Source of the DNA: Discostella pseudostelligera
Lineage: Eukaryota; Bacillariophyta; Thalassiosirophyceae; Thalassiosirales; Thalassiosiraceae
Direction of reading: 5' to 3'
DNA length: 17,541 nucleotides
NCBI GenBank assembly: GCA_036940085.1
Contig: JALLBK010000403.1
Coordinates: forward strand, 1 to 17,541
The notes below the pieces were generated by a model. It saw nothing but the letters and a program-made list of their open reading frames with translations, did not search any database and was not told the DNA's origin. Position numbers and translations under genes: made by a program. Positions 1 to 9,541 of the stretch are shown here, piece by piece; positions within the stretch are counted from its first letter, which is position 1; each line of letters starts with the position of its first letter.

Positions 1-2
1 TA

Positions 3-641
3 CGACTTGGTCAAAGAGCAGCAGCTGTCGGGGCTTCATGGCTCGCTCCGGTAACGAGAGCGGGTGCAGCTTCGGCAGTGCCCGTGGTCGCCTCCGCCGC
101 CACTCCAACCGCTACCATGGGGTTTTTGCCACTCTCAATCCAGAAAAATTATCTTGACACATCATCTTCTTCATCATCATTGAGACCGTTCTCCAGCCAC
201 CCCAACATCCATGAGCGGCCCCTATCCTCCACCGTCAACAACAACAACAACAACAACAGCGATGATGATGGCGGTCCCGTCACTTCATCCACCACCACAC
301 CCACTAACCTACAACACATGTCCATCAGAGAACTTGCCGACATGTCCACCATCCCCGGCTGGTCTCTCATCCACAAACCTCCTCGTAAAAATCCACGTGG
401 TGCACTCGTCGGTCGGGTAGTCTCGGATAAAATGCAAAAGACTGTCAATGTTGCCGTGGATCGATACAAAATTATCCCTAAGTATCGTAAACGATGGAGA
501 TTTACCAAGAAGTTTATGGCCCATGATGAACATGAGGTGTGTAATATGGGTGATTTGGTAATGATTGTACCGTGTCAGAAGATTAGTCGGCATAAACATT
601 TCATGGTTCGGGAGATTATTAGACCCAGGGGTTTGCTATAG
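3..641 (+). CDS. Mitochondrial small-subunit ribosomal protein uS17 (5' partial)
   Basis: Encodes a bacterial-type S17 protein, an early 16S-rRNA-binding protein of the small ribosomal subunit. The C-terminal ~80 residues carry the family core: GRVVSDKMQKTVNVAVDRY, then a basic stretch, then HDEHEVCNMGDLVMIVPC. Before it lies a ~100-residue extension with Ser and Asn runs (seven Asn from an AAC repeat near 236-258). The frame is open to the left edge and its first ~40 residues are Ala/Arg-rich without acids (RLGQRAAAVGASWLAP), like a mitochondrial presequence, so the true start is probably outside the window. The first in-frame ATG inside is at 117. Plastid S17 is normally plastid-encoded in diatoms, which favours the mitochondrion; that is inference. 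The gene converges on the GTPase gene with 153 bp between the stops. Confidence 0.88.
   Translation, partial: RLGQRAAAVGASWLAPVTRAGAASAVPVVASAATPTATMGFLPLSIQKNYLDTSSSSSSLRPFSSHPNIHERPLSSTVNNNNNNNSDDDGGPVTSSTTTPTNLQHMSIRELADMSTIPGWSLIHKPPRKNPRGALVGRVVSDKMQKTVNVAVDRYKIIPKYRKRWRFTKKFMAHDEHEVCNMGDLVMIVPCQKISRHKHFMVREIIRPRGLL
236..258 (+). repeat. AAC trinucleotide run in the uS17 gene
   Basis: A short AAC microsatellite encodes seven consecutive Asn in the poorly conserved N-terminal extension. Homopolymer Asn also occurs in the WW protein and in the Cys-rich membrane protein of this window, so it is a general habit of this genome. Confidence 0.8.
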
Positions 642-794
642 GGCTAGAGAGATGTATATCGAGAGTTATTATTCAACGGGAATTTGTGTTTTGTGGGAGC
701 TGCGGATGCCTAAAATGCATATTGCGGGGTGTGATTGCATTTCCGACAACTTAGAGGGTCGCATGTGATAGTTATTTGGTATTGACCCTAACCC

Positions 795-1532
795 TCACTT
801 GCAAGTCTTGTGCAATATAAACTGGAACATATCGTCGACACTTGCACCGGTTTTGACACTTGTTTCGAAGTACGTGGCGTTATACCGACTAGCGAAGGAC
901 TTGCCCTTTTAAGACAAATAACACATCAATGGCAACACTTTTGTTAGCGGATAAAGAATGTGGTTAAGTGCAATTCTTTGGGTTTCAATTTTGCTGTTTA
1001 CCTGTTGCTCTGTTACTTCACGAGGATACAGATCGATTTTATTCCCAACGACAACCTTTATTGTGCATCCTTCTTCGGATGATGATGAAAGTCCATGCTT
1101 TTCCGCCTCATCCAGCCACATGGCAAGGGATTCAAAGCTTTTTTCATTGGTAACGTCGAAGACAAAGAGTATCGCATCGACATTTTTGTAGAATTCGTTC
1201 CGTACCTCAAAGTAGTCACCATCGCCTAACAAAAAAGTTGTTGGTTATGGATGGGAAGTTAGGGAATGACATACAGAGCTACATCATCGAAGTGGTGGAG
1301 AGAGAGCATTACCTGAAAGGTCAAAAAAGTCTATTCTAACATGCACGGATGCCGATTTAACACCATAATCGACGCCAATGGTAGGCGAGTGCGTCTTTAC
1401 AAACTTATCAGGCTCGCAATATTTCTTTATTAGGCACGACTTTCCGACTCCGACATCGCCCACGGCGATTATTCTGACCCGGATTGGATTGATTTGATCG
1501 TCGTTGGTATCGAGGGAAGTGGACGACAACAT
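795..1532 (-). CDS. RJL/DNAJC27-type small GTPase without J domain, three exons
   Basis: Ras-superfamily GTPase of 184 residues. Exons on the minus strand are 1532-1313, 1225-1002 and 905-795; introns of 87 bp (GTAATG...TTAG) and 96 bp (GTAAAC...AAAG) keep frame. Motifs: P-loop GDVGVGKS (25-32), effector Thr in SPTIGVDYG, DLSG (71-74), NKID (135-138), ETSVK (162-166). The stretches IGVDYG and YFEVRNEFYK and the spacing match the human Rab-like J-protein DNAJC27, whose family (RJL) has been linked to the flagellar apparatus. After DLSG there is Asp where Ras/Rab have the catalytic Gln. The protein stops 20 residues after ETSVK: no DnaJ domain and no C-terminal prenylation cysteines. The first ATG is 1532; a GTG codon just before it is not used as start. 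Family call strong; flagellar role is inference. Confidence 0.85.
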
Positions 1533-1610
1533 CACATCGAGTTCATCAGATTTTAAAATATTATTGACCTCCCTTCCAAATGATAACGGCGATATGAATA
1601 TTGTATCGAT

Positions 1611-2028
1611 TTAGAACTGTGATGAGGTCACGCTGTCACACTCATACACGGTATTGTCGTTCATACTCAAGCGTAACATGAGTGAGATCTCGTGTTCAAC
1701 CTTGCCATCTCTTGACAAGTATGGCCGTTCCCAGGTGGTCTCGCCAGTGGTTTCATTACAAAAATAGGTGTCGCCACTTGCCGGATCTGTCACGGCATAC
1801 CAATCGGGAGGGAGATCATCATCGCCGTTGTCTTCTTCAGTCTGTTGGGAGTTGTTCAATTCTTCACTATCGTCTACCGGTGCTGCTTCAGTTGGAAAAT
1901 CCCATGTTGTTTCCCCTATTGCTTCGTTACAGTAGTACGTTTCTCCGCTATCTTCGTCGACGGCTGCAAACCAACCCGGTGGGAGGTTCTCGCTCTGTAG
2001 CGATGGCGAATTCTCGTCGTCGTCGTCG

Positions 2029-2067
<39 letters not shown>

Positions 2068-4100
2068 TTGATGTTGCCTTCGGCTGGATCTTGCGGATCG
2101 GATTTATCGTCTGCTCCCTCATCATCTCCGGGGTTGGGCTCGGGCTCGGGTATTTCCCACTGTGTATCCCCGCTCTCATGGGCATAGTAATATTCACCAC
2201 ATGATGGATCATATATTGCCTCCCATCCCGGAGGCAATTGATCATTGGGATTGTTTGATAAATCGTTCGTAGATGAATGTTTCTCATCTGTCGCAGTAGG
2301 CCGCTCCCATGTCGTGGCCATAGTCACTTGATTCAGATAATATGTGTCGCCACTCTGTGCATCCTCGAGTGCAATCCAATCCGGCGGAAGATGGTCGTCG
2401 AAGCTAGGTGTGGTGCTATTATTTGATTCATGCTCCGATGTAGGTTTATCCCATGTAGTCTCCCCCGTCACTTCGTTGGCATAGTAGGTTTCTCCACTAT
2501 CTGGATCTACCAACGCCGACCAGTCTGGTGGAAGGTCATCATCAATCGGAGGATGGTTGTTCTCGAACGTATTTCTGCTGGTTCCCATATCGTTTTGATT
2601 CATATTATTTCGCTTGGATCCACTAGCGCTACCGTCAAAGTTATTTTCACTTTTGCTCGAAGCATTTAAGTTGTTAGTCATGCTGCTATTCCTCATTGTA
2701 CGGTTATCATCGACATTACTTTGGATCGTGTTGTTGTTGATACTCGTCCGACTCTTGTTCAAGACATCATCGCTAATGTTGCTATTTTGCATGTTCCTTG
2801 TTCGGCTGTCGTTCATGTCGCTCTGATGGCTGCTTTCGAGCTGATAATCATTGCTTCTGTTGCTACTATGCATGTTAGATGCACGGCTGTTGTTCATGTC
2901 AGTCTGATGGCTTCTTTCGTTACGCGACATTATTTCCACCACTTCATTTGCTGAACCTGGTCGCTCCCACTGCGTTTGGCCTTCAAAGATCATAGCAAGA
3001 ATATCGGATTGAAAACAAGTTCCATTGTCAACAATTACGTGTAATTGATAAAAACAATAATTGCAGGCAAATCTCAGTTGCAACAACACTCACCCGTAGC
3101 TTCATTGGCATAATAAACATCTCCACTTGCCGGATCCTCCAAAGCAATCCAATTTGGTGGCAACGGTGGAGGCTGTTGCTGTTCCAACTCTTGCTGTTCC
3201 TGCTGTTGCGGCTGATCCCCGTTCATAATCAAATATTCATCCTTCACACGATGTTCAATCAAACTAATCTCATTCTCAAAATCATGTATCAACGACGCCA
3301 ATGCTTTCCCCTTGGGATCCGTATTCCCCGCATGATANAATCTCATTCTCAAAATCATGTATCAACGACGCCAATGCTTTCCCCTTGGGATCCATATTCC
3401 CCGCATGATAATTCCCTTTCCCGTCGTCCATTTCTTTGAGTAATCGTACTAGGTGCATCATTGGTTGAGTTTCTTTGGATATTCGAAGTGCTATTTGATC
3501 TGTACTGTCGGCATCGTCATCCTCTTTCTCCTCGTCCGCATCATCTACTCGTTCAACAGTAGTATTTTCATTATTCGAATCATCCCTCCCCTCTGACATC
3601 TCATACTTCTGCTGCTGCTGCCCCATCTTCGACTGATTCGACGATGAAACCAAGCTGGTCATCGACTTCTGTTCGGCACAATCTTCTCCGCTACTACGTT
3701 GTCCTTCCCCTACAAAAGAGGATGGTAGTGAATAATCTCTTGTAATTGTTGATGATTCCGCGGTCGAATTGACTACGGAATTTATCTCCTCTGCCTCTGC
3801 ATCCGCAGCCGCTGCCACTGTCGGGGCTGCTGCCGCTGATGGGCTGGGGACAAGTGTCCAGGATTCGTTTATTTCCGCCCGCGCATCCCGCCGTCCCCGA
3901 GTAGGATCCGATGTGGAAGATGTCATGGTAGAGGTAGGAGTTTGCCTATTGGACACGAGAAATGAACAGTAGCCGAGGCTAGATTGGTGATAAGCCGAGC
4001 TGCAAGAAGTCATGGCGGGCTGGCGAGAATATGAAGAAACGTAGGAAGAGCAGACAGTCATTTCCGTAAGTCTTTCAAAACATCTGACAATTGATGACAT
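1611..4100 (-). CDS. Protein with six WW domains (model broken by an assembly duplication)
   Basis: Exon 1 runs 4100-3094 and exon 2 runs 2980-1611, with a 113-bp intron (GTGAGT...GAAG) inside the first WW domain. Exon 1 holds a 72-bp duplication flanked by one N (3266-3410); dropping one copy (73 bp) gives a single frame of 767 residues. WW domains bind Pro-rich or phospho-Ser/Pro ligands. Each here has W, YY/YF, W and final P: residues about 293-319 (NWIALED...QWERP), 465-491, 513-539, 564-589, 648-674 and 705-731. The N-terminal ~280 residues are Ser/Ala/acidic and look disordered. Between WW1 and WW2 is a ~24-residue direct repeat, and before WW5 a run of 13 Asn. No catalytic domain, signal peptide or membrane segment is seen, so a scaffold or adaptor role is inferred. 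The stop lies 78 bp upstream of the GTPase ATG. Confidence 0.8.
2014..2066 (-). repeat. Trinucleotide repeat (AAC/GAC) in the WW gene
   Basis: On the plus strand it reads as TCG repeats followed by about twelve TTG repeats. On the coding strand it encodes 13 Asn followed by four Asp, in the linker before the fifth WW domain. Length is probably polymorphic. Confidence 0.85.
3266..3410. repeat. 72-bp tandem duplication around a single N, probable assembly join
   Basis: Bases 3266-3337 and 3339-3410 are the same 72-mer except for one substitution (G at 3321, A at 3394), with an N at 3338 between them. The 73-bp offset is not a multiple of three and breaks the WW reading frame; removing one copy restores a continuous frame through HAGNMDPKGKALASLIHDFE. 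This is what unmerged overlapping contig ends look like. The mismatch may be an allele difference or a contig-end error. Confidence 0.85.
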
Positions 4101-4105
4101 CGAAA

Positions 4106-4113
4106 TGACGTCA
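4106..4113. promoter_or_regulatory. Perfect CRE-type palindrome TGACGTCA
   Basis: TGACGTCA is the full bZIP/CREB-ATF palindrome. It sits 6-13 bp upstream of the WW gene ATG, inside the 254-bp divergent promoter shared with the Cys-rich membrane protein. CRE-like TGACGT elements act in CO2/cAMP-responsive promoters of diatoms. Function here is inferred from the motif only. Confidence 0.45.
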
Positions 4114-4132
4114 TCCAGAAAGTTCCCCGTGC

Positions 4133-4163
4133 ATTCTATCTCATCGTCAGCGATTCTATCTCA
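4133..4163. repeat. Direct repeat ATTCTATCTCA x2, 20 bp apart, in a divergent promoter
   Basis: ATTCTATCTCA occurs at 4133-4143 and exactly again at 4153-4163. The 20-bp spacing puts both on the same DNA face. It lies between the starts of the WW gene (4100, minus) and the membrane-protein gene (4355, plus), so it is a candidate pair of transcription-factor sites. Confidence 0.4.
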
Positions 4164-4354
4164 ACATGCTCGGCAACCATGAGTGCCGCTATGGTACCAT
4201 TATTGCCGGTGGCGATTGTATCCGAACAAGTCCTCATCCATTGTTTCCGACCTTCGGATTGATATGATGGCAAAGGATATTCAGTTTTCCCTCCGACGGC
4301 ATTCTTCCGTCATAATTTCCATCCATTCATCGTCTCACCACCACCACCGTGACG

Positions 4355-6310
4355 ATGATGTTTACCGCTGTTTCATCCCTCCTCGTCGTCATGACGATGA
4401 CGGCCGCTACCGCCGCCGCTGCCCCTACCAAAATCGACTTCCTCCGTGCCATGGACAAACACCGAAATGGTGGAAGTCGTCGTCTTAGCGAATCTGAATT
4501 CAAGGCTGAACTCTACGGAAACTCTCCATCCTCTTCTGCCCTACGCGCCAAGTTCATGGAGAAGAGCACCCTCATCAACTCCGATGAACAACGTCGTCAG
4601 CTTCAAAACTACAAGTACGATGCTAACCACGACGGATCTGACGATTACTTCCGCGCCTACGGCACATGGGAGAATGAATTTGGATTCGATATCACCCAGT
4701 ATTCCCTCTCGTACCATCGCTGCTCTGAAGTTCGTCAATTCGATGACGAGCTTGCTGCCCAAGAAGATAGCACAAATGTCTTTGCCACCAAACACTTTGC
4801 GGTATTCCGTTTCTGTCCCAAGGCTACTTGTATGGGATGGCAAGAGGAGGAGGCTGATTGTGGATGTTACTATCAGTGTCAGTCCGTTTTGGCCACTGAA
4901 GCCAGTAATGGGAATAACAATGGTGATTCGGACTCGTGTGAATCAGCATGCCAGACTCAGTGTGTGATTTGGCAGCGCCAGAATCAGGATAGTTCCTCAA
5001 GCAGCAGCAGTGGCAGTGGACGCAACCTCCAGAACAACAATAACAACAACAACGCGTACGACAGCTACACCTTCGCACCCTACTACGACGATGGCTCTTC
5101 TCAAGAAGTGTACGGTGCCCGCGGTCAAGGTTGCCAAGCCAACTACGGAGAATACATGATCGAGATTCAAGACTACCTTCAAATGATGCTCGAGTGGCAG
5201 GAGGAACGGTACGAAGAGTACGAGACGTACTGCGAGAATTGCATGCTCAAAGTTTACAACCAGTGGCTCAAGAACGGTGGTCAACGCGAGCGTCACCTCA
5301 GCTTTGAAGAATTCAAGAACTCGGAAGAACATCGATCTCTTGGCGGTTACTACGGTGCCTGCCCAGAGTATGATACCTGTTCCGAGTACATGAAGCTTAG
5401 TTTCGTCGACAAGTACTCGGGCTACTTTGAGTGCACGGAGGTAGAACATTCCAATGGTCAAGTAGCCTACATTGGTCCTCATTGTGCCGCGGACGGCTTC
5501 ACGATCACCCTGGGTGTGTTCTCGGACCAGTACTGTAATGAGTACATTGGCAATGGAGTGGATATTTCCAACTTCCTTGGGGGCAATCTTGCTGAGGATG
5601 CGCTGAAGGGGTACTACAACACAGGATACGGTGCGACGTTTGAACAGTTGAAGTATATTCAGGATGACAATTTGTGCATTCCATGCATGAAGTCGGTGAG
5701 TCAAATGTGTCTTCATGAATAGAATATTACACGTTGCATGTAATAATCTGATCTCACTATCGCACTACTTGATCGATTTTCTTCTCATATCCAGGAACAC
5801 CTGTGGACAGCGACTGATGATGGTGGTGATGCCAGTGATATCACTGAACTCTGTGCCTACCTCTACGAAAGCTCTGCCCGTTGCGACAAGCATTACCGCG
5901 CCTACAATAGCCAAGCGCAGATGGCCAAGTATGCCGAAGCCGTTGCCCAAGAAGACCTCGCCTGTGATTTCATTGATAGTGTAGTTATGGGCAACTTCAA
6001 CGAGATGGGCTTCGTAAACCTTGACAATATGTACGGAATCCAGAACGGCGATGGCAGCACCATCGGTCAACAATATGGGCAATTCGTCGGTAAGGTTTCG
6101 CCTCTACAAATCTTTGGTTTGGTAGCAAGCCTCATGGCCGTGGTGATCTTGGCCGGCTGGTCCATGACATTGCATCAATCTCTCACCAAGAACGGTCCTT
6201 GGAGGCCTCGTCGTCGAGCGGATCTCGTTAATGCCAACTCTTTGGACCGCCAGAACTCTGGAATCGTCTTGGGTCGTTCCATGAGTAATACCTCGTACTA
6301 TGTCAGTTAA
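4355..6310 (+). CDS. Cys-rich secreted/type I membrane protein of unknown function
   Basis: Two exons, 4355-5695 and 5795-6310, joined across a 99-bp intron (GTGAGT...ATCCAG), give 618 residues. The start is the first ATG after an in-frame TAA at 4313. Residues 1-24 look like a signal peptide (MMFTAVSSLLVVMTMTAATA, then AAAP). The large luminal or extracellular part has 22 cysteines, many in short pairs (FCPKATC, DCGCYYQC, SCESACQTQC, YCENC, GACPEYDTC, LCIPC), which suggests a disulfide-bonded fold. It also has a Ser run plus Asn run near residue 230, and an acidic/aromatic helix-like stretch (LEWQEERYEEYETYC). One transmembrane helix lies at about 551-571 (IFGLVASLMAVVILAGW), then a ~45-residue tail beginning WRPRRR. 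I do not recognise the family. A cell-surface, vesicle or frustule-associated protein would fit, but nothing here proves it. Confidence 0.85.
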
Positions 6311-6523
6311 AGCGAGGGGTTGTATCAGTGATATTATTATGCACCCGTTGATGTGAGTCCAATACCACGCACCTTTGTACAAACCATTCTCGACAGCGTA
6401 ATCAACGGTTTGCTGTAAACAATGTAAATAGTACGTGGGCTGTACAGCGATAAGATTCGTAAATTAAATTAAAGAGATCAAATTATTCTTGTTTCATTGC
6501 GTTGCGAACAACATGACGTGAAC

Positions 6524-9222
6524 TTAGCAAAAGCACGATGTCTTCACAGAAGAATCCGATGCAAAGCAACCATGCAAGCCATGTGGCATCGCTGTTTTGA
6601 GCCAAAGCGTGCACACCGGCCCATCCTTTAACTCCCTCTCAAGATCGAATATCATGAGCGAGCTTTGATCTTTCACTGCATCATACACGAGCCCCAATAG
6701 ATAAGCATCCTGTTCTCTGTCAAGATTTCCATTCCTTTTCGGTACGACTAGTGGTTCGCCAGCAAACCGACGCGGACCTACCCAATAGACATCTACCGCC
6801 TCGTTCCGTTCGCCCGCCTTCAAGAAGGGTTGAGCACGTGCCGATCCATCAACCCGCAACTTCGCATATCCCAAGGGTGCACTCGAATCGCCGACCACGT
6901 TGCAGCACTGTGCATATGTAAAAGCTGCATCTTTCGTTTGGACGTTTGGATGAACCACGGGATGCTCACAACAAACGTTCTCAGATCCTGGAGACACGCG
7001 TAAGTCTACACATCGCTGGGTGGACGGGTCGATTTCCTGCAGCAATACATGCATAAGTAATATGCAAATCTTCCGTTCAGGAAAAATTATGATGCATAAC
7101 TGCAACGGACTCACCATCCTCCAATAATTAGTAACAGGTATTTGATGATAGTCTGGGCAGAATCCTCCCCATGCACCTAAAAAAGTTTTGCTATCGTTTG
7201 GCGGCCAGCCCTGGAGTGGAGATGTATTGTTTGACATACGCGCCTGAGTTAGAACAACACTCGAGCGAATTCCAAGATGAAACAATACCAAAGTTTGCAT
7301 AACTCACGCTGAAGTAAGATACAATATTTCCGGTCTTTTCATCTTCATACCCATGCGAGAAGTGAATAGAGAAACATGCTGGGATATCATTCACGACAAA
7401 TGGAGCAAATGTCGACCTATCCTTGGTCGGTCGAGGAAATACGAAGGCACGCACGAGTGCACGTCCGTCCATTCCCAAGCTTTCCGCCGGTCCTTTCGCT
7501 CCACTAAGGAAGGATAGCTGATCCATAGTCAATGCATTGATAGTAAGCATAATGTAATTTTCCGTTAGAACCATATCGTGAGGAGCCAATGCCACACCCT
7601 CGAGGACATGTGACTCGGAGGCAACTACTCGAAACCCATCGGAATCATACTCAGTGAAGGTAACCTCCATACTACCATCCATTGGATTCTGCGCCCATGT
7701 CCATCCAACTAAATGGCCAGTGCGGGGACACATCTTAGGGTGGGCAGTGTGTGCTCTCCCACCCAATATATCTGGTTGGAAATCCTTTGGTAATCCTGGC
7801 ACGTAATTCACCGGGAGTTTCCCCTGAGATACTTTCGGCCCACCAACATAATCCATCCCAAGCGTCTTTAGCGTAACAGGATCCAGCGCATACGGCAATC
7901 CCGCCTCCCAGAATGCAAGCACTTTCCCACCAAAGGCAATCACTTGTGTATTGGCAGTGTTCTTAATATCCACATGAAATGCATTTGCGGCCATTCGAGA
8001 GAGAAGTGGTGGATTCTCCTCAGGATCTGCATTCAGTCCCATCCTCTTTGGTTCGCCAAACATGGATTGTAATCCGCGGGGTGCAGTGCCAAAGGTGCCT
8101 CGTTTCAAGAATTGTTTCGCTGCATTTTCTTCGATGAATCCTTCTGTCTCGACAAAACGGGATGTGAATTTGACTCTTCTTTCAGTGATGGAGGATCCTG
8201 GTTCTGGAAATTCAAACCGAACAACGAGTCCATCAGCATCCAAGATGTGTGCTACTCTTTCCCCATTGATGCCAAATTTCCCCGGCCCTAATTAGATATA
8301 GGAAAATGGATCGATAGATGAGAAGCAGGGTGCTTTGCTGTCATACTCGTCTCAGCAGCTGTGCAATCCAAGAATGCCATCATCTCGACACTCACCATTT
8401 CTATACAACACACCCACCAAATCATCTGGCAAAGTACCATCCACCTCTGTAATTTCATAGTTGGCCTCTCCTGTGAATGGATTCACAACCATTTGCTTCT
8501 CGTTACCTTCTTCAATCTTGTCATTACTGCTGCTCGCATGTAGTGAGCTTGTGTAATCATTGCATTCCTCGGGTGTTATGGAGGTATCACATTGCCCATA
8601 AGTATACCATGCCTTACGCCAATCACGCATAAGAAATGTTCCATATCCATCTTGTTCGTTTGATTGTTGTAGTTCGTTGTTCGATGATGATGGATGTGAG
8701 TTGGTCAGATAGGCTTGATGCAATGTAGGGAAGTCAGTTATGGGGCGTGGTTGTGGGTGGAGCTGAGTAGAACTTAATTCATGGAAAATTAAAGAAGAGT
8801 TTATGATGGTGAGAGGGGGTAGCGCACATCATGTAACAGGGGTAATAATAGAAAGGAAATGCAAATTATATTAGTGCAGATCAGTGCTCATGGATATGCA
8901 AACTACTATCAACTATCAACATATCTTCGCAGTACATGTGCGTGATAAACAATGCCAACCCGTACGTCTCTTACCCTACTACGGCATGCTTGCGTTCGTT
9001 ATCGGAAAATACAGAGGTAGATATCGATTCAGCGGTGGAGGTGGTTCGTAATGCGCTTCGACGACGACATGTCGACGAAGACGTTGATGATGCACCGATG
9101 TTGATGTTGTGATCGAGCTGGGCCCAACTCACCGCCGGAAATGCAAATGACGAGGCCTCGTCGACTACCAATATCAATTGGAAGATAAGCGGTAGAATGC
9201 TAAATGATGAAAGTGATGGCAT
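6524..9222 (-). CDS. Carotenoid cleavage dioxygenase, plastid-targeted, five exons
   Basis: Fe(II)-dependent RPE65/CCD-family oxygenase that splits carotenoid double bonds. Exons: 9222-8975, 8772-8396, 8287-7308, 7243-7115, 7036-6524; introns 202, 108, 64 and 78 bp; 748 residues in all. Iron ligands: H391 (AHTAHPK), H445 (APHDMVL), H517 (SIHFSHGYED) and H733 (MPHGLHGCF), with E523 in the second shell. The substrate-side family motif YRNGPGKFG spans the exon 2/3 join. Exon 1 alone encodes the leader: hydrophobic ILPLIFQLILVV, then DEASSFAFPA with Phe26 at the expected cleavage, then a Ser/Thr/Arg-rich transit region. This is the bipartite plastid address of diatoms. The exon 1/2 join uses acceptor TTAAG at 8773, chosen for phase, and is the least certain. 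The exact substrate cannot be read from sequence. It converges on the membrane-protein gene with 213 bp between the stops. Confidence 0.9.
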
Positions 9223-9541
9223 AATGAACTAGTCTCCGGAGGTCAACCTGTTGGGTGGAGGACTACTGACTACTATCGTATGGTTCCCTTTTCCGTCATG
9301 GTTGTCTGCGGCATGATGCATAATCACGGTCACGGTGATGTTGTTGTGAGAACAGCGACGTCGACGTGGCTGGAGCCGCAGAACATAGCGTCTGCTCGAG
9401 ATCCTTCGAGATCTCATCTGTTAAGTATCTTATCCCGCCAACTGAATTGACACAATAAGTATCTTTCCCGCCAAAAAATAATCTTTCCCGCCATTTCGTT
9501 TTGAACCCTACGCACGACGTGCTGCTAGCTGCGTGTATTGC
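9223..9541. promoter_or_regulatory. Divergent promoter between the dioxygenase and the TLC gene
   Basis: These 319 bp separate the ATG of the dioxygenase (minus, 9222) from that of the TLC protein (plus, 9542), so the two genes probably share it. It contains three TCCCGCCA sites (9433-9493) and a 10-bp-spaced TCGAGATC duplication (9396-9413). A short minus-strand reading frame here (9229-9417, Arg/His-rich) has no protein character and ends just before the dioxygenase ATG, so I read it as leader sequence. Confidence 0.6.
9433..9493 (+). promoter_or_regulatory. Three E2F-like sites (TCCCGCCA)
   Basis: TCCCGCCA lies at 9433-9440, TTTCCCGCCA at 9464-9473 and again at 9484-9493. The last two sit in an exact ATCTTTCCCGCCA repeat spaced 20 bp; the first is nearly the same, with one extra base. 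TTTCCCGCC is the classic E2F/DP site. The last copy is about 50 bp upstream of the TLC start codon. Cell-cycle control is inferred. Confidence 0.5.

Noticed and set aside
149..508. Antisense frame across the uS17 gene
   Set aside because: It mirrors the uS17 coding sequence and its Leu run is the complement of the AAC repeat.
642..794. Identical 153-bp gaps between two convergent gene pairs (642-794 and 11789-11941)
   Set aside because: The two gaps share no sequence that I can see; the equal length is coincidence.
783..795. Telomere-like ACCCTAACCCT
   Set aside because: Only one and a half copies of CCCTAA, inside a gene-dense region between two converging genes.
4183..4488. Reading frame crossing the start of the Cys-rich membrane protein
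   Set aside because: His/Arg/Ser-rich, in a different frame from the signal peptide gene, with no protein features; it is shadow of the promoter and the 5' coding region.
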